Source: Candidatus Levyibacteriota bacterium
Lineage (GTDB): Bacteria; Patescibacteriota; Microgenomatia; Levybacterales; UBA12049
Assembly: GCA_016192645.1 (NCBI GenBank)
Contig: JACPTT010000067.1
Location: forward strand, 1 to 19,398
Length of the DNA stretch: 19,398 nt
Reading direction: 5' to 3'
Under the pieces are notes generated by a model. The model had not been told where the DNA came from and made no database searches. It was given only the letters and a program-made list of their open reading frames with translations. Shown in pieces: positions 12,463-18,762 of this stretch (the first letter of the stretch is position 1; every line of letters starts with the position of its first letter). The translations under genes were made by a program, and so were the position numbers.

Positions 12463-12872
12463 AGTCGTGACTTCTCCATGATTCTAGTTTTTACCGGTAA
12501 TTTATGCGCCGCAAGCCGCAAGGCTGAAAAAGCAATTTCTTTTGAGATTCCTCCCATCTCAAATAACATTCGGCCAGGCTTGACACTTGCTACATACTCA
12601 TAAACTTCTCCTTTTCCGCTTCCCATTCGAGTTTCGGCTGGTTTTTTAGTAATTGGCTTGTCTGGAAAAATCCGTATCCATACCCTTCCTCCGCGTTGCG
12701 TGTAATGGGTGATTGCCCGTCTTGCCGCCTCTATTTGCCTGCTGGTAACCCAGCCGCTCCCCAAAGAAGACAATCCAAATTCGCCAAAGGAAATCTTGGT
12801 GCCGCTTTGGGCTTTGCCTTTTATCTTACCTCTTTGCTGTTTTCTAAATTTTGCTCTTTTTGGAACTAGCAT
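12459..12872 (-). CDS. rplP: 50S ribosomal protein L16
   Basis: L16 lies near the A-site tRNA elbow and completes the peptidyl transferase region late in assembly. The 137-residue protein has MLVPKRAKFRKQQRGKIKGK, SGWVTSRQIEAARRAITHYTQRGG, VWIRIFPDKPITKKPAETRMGSGKG, and a VKPGRMLFEMGG end, matching the family throughout. It starts five bases after the rpsC stop and overlaps rpmC by four. Confidence 0.97.
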   Translation of the reverse strand: MLVPKRAKFRKQQRGKIKGKAQSGTKISFGEFGLSSLGSGWVTSRQIEAARRAITHYTQRGGRVWIRIFPDKPITKKPAETRMGSGKGEVYEYVASVKPGRMLFEMGGISKEIAFSALRLAAHKLPVKTRIMEKSRL

Positions 12873-12877
12873 AACTT

Positions 12878-13525
12878 CTATTTGCCCTCTGGCTTATTAA
12901 TCCACACCTTTACTCCTACATACCCTTTTTTTGTCAGAGCCGGAACACTTGCAAAACTAACATGTTCGCGAATGGTTGAAAGAGGAACCGTGCCTCTTTG
13001 GATCTTTTCCCGCCTTCCTATTTCTGCTCCCGCAATTCTTCCCGACAAAACGATTCTTACCCCTTTCCCACCCGCATTCATCACCTTCTCTGCTGCCTGC
13101 AGCATAGCACGCTTGTGAGGAAAACGCCTTATCAATTGATCGGAAATATTTTTTGCCACAAGAAATGCATCAAGGTTTGGTTCTTTTATCGGCTCTATTC
13201 GAATATCAAGTTTTGGCATAGTTTTTGCCTTCTTTAATAAGGTAAGAAGTAGTACCAAAAATTTCTTAAGATCCTCAAGTCCCGTACCGGCTCTTCCGAT
13301 AACAATTCCTGGCCGCAGAACATAGGCTGTGATTTTAAGGCTGTTTATTGATCTGTCGATTTCAATTCTTGATACGCCGGCAGGTTTTAATCTGTCCATA
13401 AGAGCTTTTCTTAAGCGATAATCCTCAAGTAAAATCTCTTTATACCTTTTCTCGTCAAACCAACGGCTTTCCCAGTTATAGATTGTCCCAAGCCTCAAAA
13501 GTTGTGGATTAACTTTTTGTCCCAT
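12878..13525 (-). CDS. rpsC: 30S ribosomal protein S3
   Basis: S3 forms part of the mRNA entry channel and helicase. The 215-residue protein has MGQKVNPQLLRLGTIYNWES, a KH domain (about 60-110) with GIVIGRAGTGLEDLKKFL, and the C-terminal domain KGVRIVLSGRIAGAEIGRREK with RGTVPLSTIREHVSFA. An AAAGGAGG Shine-Dalgarno (13536-13529) precedes the ATG inside rplV, which it overlaps by 17 bp. Confidence 0.97.
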   Translation of the reverse strand: MGQKVNPQLLRLGTIYNWESRWFDEKRYKEILLEDYRLRKALMDRLKPAGVSRIEIDRSINSLKITAYVLRPGIVIGRAGTGLEDLKKFLVLLLTLLKKAKTMPKLDIRIEPIKEPNLDAFLVAKNISDQLIRRFPHKRAMLQAAEKVMNAGGKGVRIVLSGRIAGAEIGRREKIQRGTVPLSTIREHVSFASVPALTKKGYVGVKVWINKPEGK

Positions 13526-13862
13526 AAGCCTCCTTTAGAATTACTTTGATATGACTGCTTCTTTTTTTATAAGGGTGGGTTCTTCCTCTAGTTGAGGGAT
13601 GATAGCGTTTTAAAGCTGGCCCTTCAAAGATATTAATTTGTGAAATTTGAAGATTTTCCTCCTTAAGTTTTACATTATGTAAGGCATTAGCAACAGCGCT
13701 TTTAATTGTCTTGACAATTGGAACAACGCCCCGCTTTTGGATTAATGAAAGCTTTATTAGTGCATCTTTTACCATAAGACCTCCCAGCGTCTTTGCAATT
13801 AGACGCATTTTTCTTGGACTTATTCGAACTCCCTTACTTTGTGCAATAATTTCCATAAGCAT
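13509..13862 (-). CDS. rplV: 50S ribosomal protein L22
   Basis: L22 lines the peptide exit tunnel with a long beta hairpin. The 117-residue protein has GVRISPRKMRLIAKTLGG (10-27), the IKSAVANALHNVKLKEENL helix, and the hairpin-and-tail region GPALKRYHPSTRGRTHPYKKR then SSHIKVIL. The start overlaps the rpsS stop as TAATG. Confidence 0.96.
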   Translation of the reverse strand: MLMEIIAQSKGVRISPRKMRLIAKTLGGLMVKDALIKLSLIQKRGVVPIVKTIKSAVANALHNVKLKEENLQISQINIFEGPALKRYHPSTRGRTHPYKKRSSHIKVILKEAYGTKS

Positions 13863-14146
13863 TAAGTTTTTGAGATCTCCCTAGCCACTACTCGCCCATG
13901 AAAACGAAATGTCCGCGTTGGCGCAAACTCGCCAAGTCTATGTCCAACCATTGCTTCAACGATAAATACATTGGCAAAATTGCGTCCATTGTGAACCGAA
14001 AACGTATGTCCAACAAATTCAGGCGGAATTTGTGATGCTCTTGCCCATGTTTTAATCGGCGTTTTTTCACCCATTTCTTTTTGTTTTAATACCTTTTTCA
14101 ATAACTTTTTATCTATATATGGACCTTTTTTTGTTGATCTTCCCAT
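13862..14146 (-). CDS. rpsS: 30S ribosomal protein S19
   Basis: S19 is in the 30S head next to S13. The 94-residue protein has MGRSTKKGPYIDKKLLKKV, IKTWARASQIPPEFVGHTF, VHNGRNFANVFI, and MVGHRLGEFAPTRTFRFHG, all canonical. A 26-bp spacer from rplB begins with a TAAGCAAGCTTG element, and there is no clear ribosome-binding site. Confidence 0.97.
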   Translation of the reverse strand: MGRSTKKGPYIDKKLLKKVLKQKEMGEKTPIKTWARASQIPPEFVGHTFSVHNGRNFANVFIVEAMVGHRLGEFAPTRTFRFHGRVVAREISKT

Positions 14147-14163
14147 TTATTTTAGAAGTAAAA

Positions 14164-14175
14164 CAAGCTTGCTTA
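14164..14175 (-). repeat. TAAGCAAGCTTG element at the rplB stop
   Basis: The minus strand reads TAAGCAAGCTTG, of which TAA is the rplB stop. It is a one-base-shorter version of the TAAGCAAAGCTTG element at the rpsM stop and of the core repeated at the rpsE end. Confidence 0.5.
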
Positions 14176-14913
14176 CTTTTTCCTCCTTTGGATAATATAT
14201 TTATTCGAGTACTTATTTCTCTTTCGAGTTTTTCCAACAGCTCTGCGTCCCTTGTATGTTTTTGGGTATTTCATGCCAACTCCGCTTCGACCCTCTCCTC
14301 CTCCATGAGGATGAGACCTTGGATTTTGCGCGACTCCCCGCACGGTTGGTCGAATACCCATGTGTCGGGTTCTTCCTGCTTTGCCAACCACTCTGTTTTT
14401 CCATTCAACATTTCCCAGCTGTCCAACCGTTGCCATGCATTTTGCCGCAACTTTGCGCATTTCCCCTGAAGGAAGCTTTAAATGAGCTAAACCGCTCTCA
14501 AAAGCAGCAACAAAGGCGGCTGTTCCCGCACTTCGAGCAAGTTGTCCGCCGCGAGAGGGTGTTAGCTCAACATTATGAACAATTGTCCCAATCGGTAAAA
14601 CCTCAAGCGGTAGGGCATTGCCAACCTTAACCTCAGCATCTTGTCCCGAAACTACCGTATCATTTAAATTTAAGCCTTCGGGCTTTAAGATATAGCGTTT
14701 TTCTCCATCGCTGTATTGAATAAGAGCTAAATCGGCGCTTCTGTTTGGATCGTATTCAAACGCAACAACATTTCCTTTAATTCCCTTCTTATCTCTTTTA
14801 AAATCGATAAGTCGAAGGTAGCGCTTGTGCTCGCCCCCTTGGTGGCGAACCGAAACTCTTCCGGTTGCACCGCGACCCGAATGCTTCTTTTTAATAAACT
14901 TTAATTTTCCCAT
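14173..14913 (-). CDS. rplB: 50S ribosomal protein L2, N-terminally short
   Basis: L2 is essential for subunit association and peptidyl transfer. The protein has 246 residues against about 275 in E. coli. It begins MGKLKFIKKKHSGRGATGRVS and so lacks roughly the first 30 residues of the family. The rest is intact: EYDPNRSADLALI, GGQLARSAGTAAFVAA, SGEMRKVAAKCMATVG, and VRGVAQNPRSHPHGGGEGRS with the conserved histidine near the catalytic centre. rplW ends four bases before the ATG, so no coding room exists for a longer start. Confidence 0.96.
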   Translation of the reverse strand: MGKLKFIKKKHSGRGATGRVSVRHQGGEHKRYLRLIDFKRDKKGIKGNVVAFEYDPNRSADLALIQYSDGEKRYILKPEGLNLNDTVVSGQDAEVKVGNALPLEVLPIGTIVHNVELTPSRGGQLARSAGTAAFVAAFESGLAHLKLPSGEMRKVAAKCMATVGQLGNVEWKNRVVGKAGRTRHMGIRPTVRGVAQNPRSHPHGGGEGRSGVGMKYPKTYKGRRAVGKTRKRNKYSNKYIIQRRKK

Positions 14914-14916
14914 AGC

Positions 14917-15219
14917 TTACGATTGACTTTGAGTAACCTCAAATAAATCAATCTTCTGATCTTTGGCCAACTGAACCGTTGCCTTTTTCCAAGAAGAACC
15001 TAAAACTTCTGTTCTTCTTATTCCCGCCCTTTTAGTTTTTCCTTTCATGATTCGGGTTGTCAAAGATATAACCTTTACCTTAAATGCATCCTCAATAGCT
15101 TTTTTAATTATTGGCTTATTTACAAGAAGTGCCACTTCAAAGGTGAACCGGCCTTTGGCTGCGTCTTGCGTTGATTTTTCCGAAATTATCGGTCTTTTAA
15201 TAATGTAAGAAACATCCAT
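14917..15219 (-). CDS. rplW: 50S ribosomal protein L23
   Basis: L23 lies at the exit tunnel and is the trigger-factor docking site in other bacteria. I choose ATG 15219 (MDVSYIIKRPIISEKSTQDA), giving 100 residues; a GTG six codons upstream also opens the frame but overlaps rplD, and an AAGGG ribosome-binding site precedes the ATG. FTFEVALLVNKPIIKKAIEDAFKVKV is the family core, followed by a Lys-rich KGKTKRAGIRRTE stretch. Confidence 0.95.
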   Translation of the reverse strand: MDVSYIIKRPIISEKSTQDAAKGRFTFEVALLVNKPIIKKAIEDAFKVKVISLTTRIMKGKTKRAGIRRTEVLGSSWKKATVQLAKDQKIDLFEVTQSQS

Positions 15220-15223
15220 AATC

Positions 15224-15946
15224 TTACCCTTGCGCACTCTTACGTATCGTCTCTATAGACTGCTTCATAAGCAGCAACGCTTTACTGCGCAGTACTTCAT
15301 AGGTATTTAGCTGATTAACAAGGTCTATTTCCACCCCTCTAATATTTCTCGCAGCCCGCTTAATGTTATCTTGTGTTTCGGACAGAATAAGCAAGATGTT
15401 TTTATTTTTAGTGTTCAGCCCTAGTTTTTCCAAAACAGAAACCATTGCTTTTGTTTTTGGTGAAATAGCCTCAAGTCCTTTAACAACTTTAACTTCTCCT
15501 GCTTTTAGCTTTTCGGAAAGTGCCGAAGTTAAGGCAGCTCTTTTCATTTTTTTGGGAAGATTTAAGGAATAATCTCTTGGTTTTGGCCCGAAGACAACGC
15601 CGCCGCCGACAAAAATAGGAGCTCGAATAGATCCATGCCGCGCGCGACCAGTTCCTTTTTGTCTATAGATTTTCCGGGTTGATCCCTTCACTTCGCCTCG
15701 TGTTTTGGTTGAAACAGTGCCTTTTCTTTGATTTGCCAAATAAACCCGTACAGCTTGGGCCATAAGCTGATTGTTAATCTTTGCTCCAAAGACCTCTTTG
15801 GGCAACTCTATTTTCTCAACAACCTTTCCCTTAAGATCGTAAACATCAACGATCAAGGAATTTCTCTTTGCAACTTTTGCTTTTTTACTCTTTATCTCTA
15901 TTTTTGATTTTTGATTTTTGATTTTTGATTTTTTTTTAATTGGCAT
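15224..15946 (-). CDS. rplD: 50S ribosomal protein L4
   Basis: L4 lines the exit tunnel, and in E. coli it represses the S10 operon. I choose ATG 15946, which has an AGGAGG Shine-Dalgarno six bases upstream (15958-15953) inside the end of rplC; this gives 240 residues. Residues 4-20 (KKKSKIKNQKSKIEIK) are translated from a 7-bp satellite and precede the normal L4 start (SLIVDVYDLKGKVVEKIELP). The tunnel loop region shows KGTVSTKTRGEVKGSTRKIYRQKGTGRARHG and FGPKPRDYSLNLPKKMKR, canonical. The start overlaps rplC by 11 bp. Confidence 0.95.
   Translation of the reverse strand: MPIKKKSKIKNQKSKIEIKSKKAKVAKRNSLIVDVYDLKGKVVEKIELPKEVFGAKINNQLMAQAVRVYLANQRKGTVSTKTRGEVKGSTRKIYRQKGTGRARHGSIRAPIFVGGGVVFGPKPRDYSLNLPKKMKRAALTSALSEKLKAGEVKVVKGLEAISPKTKAMVSVLEKLGLNTKNKNILLILSETQDNIKRAARNIRGVEIDLVNQLNTYEVLRSKALLLMKQSIETIRKSAQG
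15906..15937. repeat. 7-bp satellite (GATTTTT) translated at the rplD N-terminus
   Basis: Plus strand: four GATTTTT units (15906-15933) followed by a T run. In the L4 frame they give the basic segment KSKIKNQKSKI. The unit differs by one base from the map satellite (GAATTTT). Confidence 0.85.
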
Positions 15947-16421
15947 TTTCTTCCTCCTTATAAAGCGGGACAAACTTTTTGTCTTCTGAAACTTTTCTAA
16001 CCATAACTAAACTATTTTTGGGTCCTGGAACTAACCCTTTTATAAGAATCTTGTCCTCTGAAACATCAATTACCTGCAAATTCTTAATTGTAACCCGCTC
16101 ATGTCCCATCCGACCTGCCATTCGTTTTCCCTTATATACTCTGCCCGGAGTCGTTGTTTGACCAATCGATCCCGGCGCTCTTTCTCGGTCTGACTGGCCG
16201 TGGGTTCTTGGACCTCCTTTGAAATGATGCCGCTTAACAACGCCTGCGAAGCCTTTTCCTTTTGAAACGCCTATAACATCAACAATATCTCCCGGTTTAA
16301 ATACCTCTAAAGCTTTTAACGCATCTTTAACCACATCAAGACAAGTGACCGGAATCCTTGTTCCGTCTGCAAGAAATCTTTGTGTCTGTTCAACTTTTTT
16401 TCCTACCAGCATGTTTATCAT
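15936..16421 (-). CDS. rplC: 50S ribosomal protein L3, internally shortened
   Basis: L3 reaches the peptidyl transferase centre and nucleates 50S assembly. Only 161 residues are present against about 209 in E. coli. The start (MINMLVGKKVEQTQRFLADG) leads to IPVTCLDV, then passes almost at once to FKPGDIVDVIGVSKGKGFAGV. About 50 residues of the N-terminal barrel seem to be missing. The central loop is intact: KRHHFKGGPRTHGQSDRERA, then PGSIGQTTTPGRVYKGKRMAG with Q88 at the position methylated in E. coli L3. The usual GMTQ near residue 11 reads EQTQ. An internal ATG at 16412 is an alternative start. Neither start has a nearby Shine-Dalgarno; both lie directly after a terminator-like hairpin. 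Confidence 0.94.
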   Translation of the reverse strand: MINMLVGKKVEQTQRFLADGTRIPVTCLDVVKDALKALEVFKPGDIVDVIGVSKGKGFAGVVKRHHFKGGPRTHGQSDRERAPGSIGQTTTPGRVYKGKRMAGRMGHERVTIKNLQVIDVSEDKILIKGLVPGPKNSLVMVRKVSEDKKFVPLYKEEENAN

Positions 16422-16426
16422 ACAAA

Positions 16427-16454
16427 CAAAAAAGGTAGCCTATTTCGGCTACCT
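16427..16454 (-). terminator. Intrinsic terminator / attenuator ahead of rplC
   Basis: On the minus strand AGGTAGCC and GGCTACCT form an 8-bp stem (16454-16447 with 16440-16433), loop GAAATA, followed by a T6 run and then GTTTG. It is a textbook rho-independent terminator, six bases before the rplC start. Because a promoter lies about 60-80 bp upstream, it would act within the leader as an attenuator, or could end tuf-rpsJ transcripts. Confidence 0.8.
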
Positions 16455-16478
16455 AGTCTACACCTTGATCCTTGTGCA

Positions 16479-16491
16479 CCTAATTAGGCTA
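16479..16491 (-). promoter_or_regulatory. Candidate antiterminator arm in the rplC leader
   Basis: TAGCCTA on the minus strand (16491-16485) is exactly complementary to TAGGCTA in the 3' arm of the terminator (16442-16436). Pairing of the two would prevent the terminator stem. The overlapping CCTAATTAGG (16479-16488) is a perfect palindrome. The competing structure is inferred from complementarity only. Confidence 0.45.
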
Positions 16492-16498
16492 TAAACAC
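16484..16498 (-). other. Possible 4-codon leader ORF ahead of rplC
   Basis: Minus strand GTG-TTT-ATA-GCC-TAA follows a perfect AGGAGG (16505-16500). The spacing from the Shine-Dalgarno to GTG is only one base, so initiation there may be poor. The strong Shine-Dalgarno serves no other visible gene. The mini-ORF covers the candidate antiterminator arm, so a ribosome on it could alter the downstream fold. Confidence 0.25.
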
Positions 16499-16515
16499 TC
16501 CTCCTTTATGGCGCA

Positions 16516-16544
16516 ATTATACTATATCTGCCCATCAAAAACAA
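16516..16544 (-). promoter_or_regulatory. Promoter in the rpsJ-rplC spacer
   Basis: Minus strand -10 TATAAT at 16521-16516 and -35 TTGTTT at 16544-16539, 17 bp apart, just after the rpsJ TAG stop. Predicted transcription starts near 16509, giving a leader of about 90 nt to rplC that contains the AGGAGG, mini-ORF and terminator. It would give the S10/spc block a start separate from tuf-rpsJ. Confidence 0.7.
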
Positions 16545-16548
16545 CTCT

Positions 16549-16857
16549 CTACATTTTTATCTCTATGTCAACCCCGGCAGGCAACTCTAAATGCGTCAGG
16601 CTATCAATTGTCTTGTCTGTTGGCGAAACAATGTCAATAAGTCTTTTGTGAACACGCATTTCAAAATGATCGCGGGCGTCTTTGTCGATAAACGGTGATC
16701 TGCCAACCGAATACACGCTCCTTTGCGTTGGCAGCGGGATTGGTCCCACAACCTGTGCGCCGGTTCTTATAGCCGTGTCTAAAATCTGCTGACAACACGA
16801 GTCAATAACACGCGAGTCATACCCTTTTAAACGTACTCTAATTCTTCCTTTTGGCAT
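16549..16857 (-). CDS. rpsJ: 30S ribosomal protein S10
   Basis: S10 is in the 30S head and doubles as the transcription antitermination factor NusE in E. coli. The 102-residue protein has IRVRLKGYDSRVIDSCCQQI, GAQVVGPIPLPTQRSVYSVGRSP, and the C-terminal THLELPAGVDIEIKM. It follows tuf by 32 bp. It is separated from rplC by a promoter and terminator, so it is grouped transcriptionally with tuf rather than with the rest of the S10 block. Confidence 0.97.
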   Translation of the reverse strand: MPKGRIRVRLKGYDSRVIDSCCQQILDTAIRTGAQVVGPIPLPTQRSVYSVGRSPFIDKDARDHFEMRVHKRLIDIVSPTDKTIDSLTHLELPAGVDIEIKM

Positions 16858-16889
16858 TTCTTACTTTTAAGGTACTTAATCTTTTGGAT

Positions 16890-18077
16890 TTAGGCGATGA
16901 TTTTTGAGATCGCGCCTGCTCCAACGGTTCTTCCGCCTTCTCTAATTGCAAACCGAAGTCCTTCTTCCAAGGCAACAGGAACAATAAGCTTAGCAGTCAT
17001 TTTGGTGCTATCTCCCGGCATTACCATCTCAACGCCTTGAGGAAGAGTAACATTGCCGGTAACGTCCGTTGTTCGAATATAAAATTGCGGTCTATAACCT
17101 GTAAAGAAAGGGGTGTGGCGGCCTCCTTCTTCTTTGGTAAGAACATATACTTCTGCTTCAAACTCCGTGTGAGGAGTAATGCTGCCCGGCTTGGCAATAA
17201 CCTGACCCCTTTCAACATCGGTTTTTTCAACGCCCCGAAGCAAAAGTCCGACATTATCTCCGGCTTGTCCCTCATCAAGAGATTTCTTAAACATTTCAAC
17301 GCCTGTAACAACGGTTGATTTAGTCGCCTTGATACCTACAATTTCAACTGTCTCATTGACCAAAACCTTGCCTCGCTCAATACGACCTGTCACAACAGTT
17401 CCTCGACCTTTGATGGAGAAAACATCCTCAACAGGCATTAAAAATGGCTTATCAATAGCGCGCTCAGGGGTTGGAATATACTCATCAACTTTGCTCATCA
17501 ACTCTAGAATTTGCTTTTCTGCCTCCGCATCACCCTCCAAAGCTTTAAGGGCTGATCCCCGAATAATCGGCACATCATTTCCCGGATATTGATATTTTGT
17601 AAGAAGCTCCCTAACCTCCATCTCAACCAAATCCAAAAGCTCTTGATCTTGAACCATATCGCACTTGTTTAGAAAGACAACAATCGAAGGAACCCCAACT
17701 TGTCGGGCTAATAAAATATGCTCCCGAGTTTGGGGCATTGGGCCGTCGGGAGCTGAGACTACCAAAATGGCGCCGTCCATTTGTGCGGCGCCGGTAATCA
17801 TGTTTTTAATGTAATCTGCGTGGCCTGGAGCATCAATATGAGCATAGTGGCGCTTTTCCGTCTCGTACTCAATGTGGGTTATATTAATGGTAACGCCCCT
17901 TGCTTTTTCTTCTGGGGCGTTGTCGATATCCTCGTATTTTTTGGCTTGGGCCATTCCCTTTTTTGAGAGAACGGTTGAAATAGCCGCAGTGAGAGTGGTT
18001 TTTCCATGGTCAACATGACCAATAGTTCCGATATTTATATGCGGTTTTGTTCGCTCGAATTTTTTTGCGTCTGCCAT
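16890..18077 (-). CDS. tuf: Translation elongation factor Tu
   Basis: EF-Tu delivers aminoacyl-tRNA to the ribosome as a GTPase. The protein has 395 residues, normal length. G1 is GHVDHGKT at 20-27, G2 is in RGVTINITH (60-68), G3 is DAPGHADYI (82-90), G4 is NKCD (137-140), and G5 is in RGSALKALEG. Domains 2 and 3 show GRGTVVTGRIERG and GYRPQFYIRTTDVTG. The plus-strand neighbour is divergent, and a strong promoter (18127-18155) lies directly upstream. fusA, rpsG and rpsL are not next to it, so this tuf heads its own transcript with rpsJ. Confidence 0.98.
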   Translation of the reverse strand: MADAKKFERTKPHINIGTIGHVDHGKTTLTAAISTVLSKKGMAQAKKYEDIDNAPEEKARGVTINITHIEYETEKRHYAHIDAPGHADYIKNMITGAAQMDGAILVVSAPDGPMPQTREHILLARQVGVPSIVVFLNKCDMVQDQELLDLVEMEVRELLTKYQYPGNDVPIIRGSALKALEGDAEAEKQILELMSKVDEYIPTPERAIDKPFLMPVEDVFSIKGRGTVVTGRIERGKVLVNETVEIVGIKATKSTVVTGVEMFKKSLDEGQAGDNVGLLLRGVEKTDVERGQVIAKPGSITPHTEFEAEVYVLTKEEGGRHTPFFTGYRPQFYIRTTDVTGNVTLPQGVEMVMPGDSTKMTAKLIVPVALEEGLRFAIREGGRTVGAGAISKIIA

Positions 18078-18097
18078 AATTTAACAAGAAAAAAAAC

Positions 18098-18117
18098 ATC
18101 CTTATATAAAAATAAGG
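18098..18117 (-). other. AT-rich hairpin with T-run in the tuf leader
   Basis: Minus strand CCTTAT and ATAAGG form a 6-bp stem with a 6-base loop, followed after ATG by a T8 run, within the leader between the promoter and the tuf ATG. The stem is short and AT-rich, so termination would be weak. It could be a leader regulatory structure or simply chance in AT-rich sequence. Confidence 0.3.
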
Positions 18118-18126
18118 TTATTATGG

Positions 18127-18155
18127 AATATACAACATTTTCTTCCCCTCGTCAA
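18127..18155 (-). promoter_or_regulatory. Strong sigma70-type promoter for tuf
   Basis: Minus strand -35 TTGACG (18155-18150), 17-bp spacer, -10 TATATT (18132-18127). Transcription would begin near 18119, about 40 nt before the tuf ATG. Both hexamers are close to consensus, fitting a highly expressed gene. Confidence 0.75.
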
Positions 18156-18179
18156 GACCCAAAATAAAATAATATAGTG

Positions 18180-18185
18180 TATAAT
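18180..18185 (+). promoter_or_regulatory. -10 element for nadD, probably leaderless transcript
   Basis: A consensus TATAAT sits only seven bases before the nadD ATG at 18193, so transcription should begin at or next to the A of the start codon. No Shine-Dalgarno is present between them. No -35 hexamer is evident 17 bp upstream. A leaderless nadD mRNA is inferred. Confidence 0.55.
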
Positions 18186-18192
18186 TCAACTC

Positions 18193-18759
18193 ATGAAGAT
18201 TGGAATTTTGGGAGGGAGTTTTGATCCTCCGCATTTAGGACACTACTTGGTTATTAAACAAATCCTAGAGATTCGAAAAGATATTAATAAAATTCTGCTT
18301 GTTCCGGCATTTAAACATCAGTGGAAACCCATCCAAGCAAGTGTAAAAGACAGACTGGCAATGCTCCAATCCCTCGTTAATGAAAAGACCGAAATCTCCG
18401 ACACAGAGCTGCAAAGACAAGGAGTAAGTTATACCGTAGATACGGTTCGAGAAATAAAAAATAAAACAAAAGCCGACATTTTTTGGATTGTCGGCTCAGA
18501 TATTTTATCTGAATTTCACCGCTGGGAAAAAACCGAAGAACTTCTAAACCTTGCCACTTTTCTTGTCTTTCCAAGAGATCCGCATCTTATACCAGGAACT
18601 ATTCCGGCTGGTTTTGAAGTTATACAAAACAAAAATCTTATAACAACCAGCATCTCTTCAACAGCTATTAGACAAAGGGTGAAAGAAGGAAAATCCATTT
18701 CCTACCTAGTACCCAAAGAGGTGGAAAAATATATTGCAAAACATAACCTCTATCAATAG
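18193..18759 (+). CDS. nadD: Nicotinate-nucleotide adenylyltransferase
   Basis: Transfers AMP from ATP to nicotinate mononucleotide, making deamido-NAD. The 188-residue protein opens MKIGILGGSFDPPHLGHYLV, with the GGSFDPPHxGH nucleotidyltransferase motif at 7-17. WIVGSDILSEFHRWEK (98-113) is the substrate-binding region, and the ISSTAIRQRVKEGK segment near residue 155 is the conserved ISST-x-IR motif. It is read divergently from tuf and followed three bases later by nadE, so the last two steps of NAD synthesis are encoded together. Confidence 0.95.
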   Translation: MKIGILGGSFDPPHLGHYLVIKQILEIRKDINKILLVPAFKHQWKPIQASVKDRLAMLQSLVNEKTEISDTELQRQGVSYTVDTVREIKNKTKADIFWIVGSDILSEFHRWEKTEELLNLATFLVFPRDPHLIPGTIPAGFEVIQNKNLITTSISSTAIRQRVKEGKSISYLVPKEVEKYIAKHNLYQ

Positions 18760-18762
18760 TTT

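Noticed and set aside
15224..15973. L4 start at 15973
   Set aside because: The ATG at 15946 has a perfect AGGAGG at good spacing, whereas 15973 lies deeper in rplC with no ribosome-binding site.
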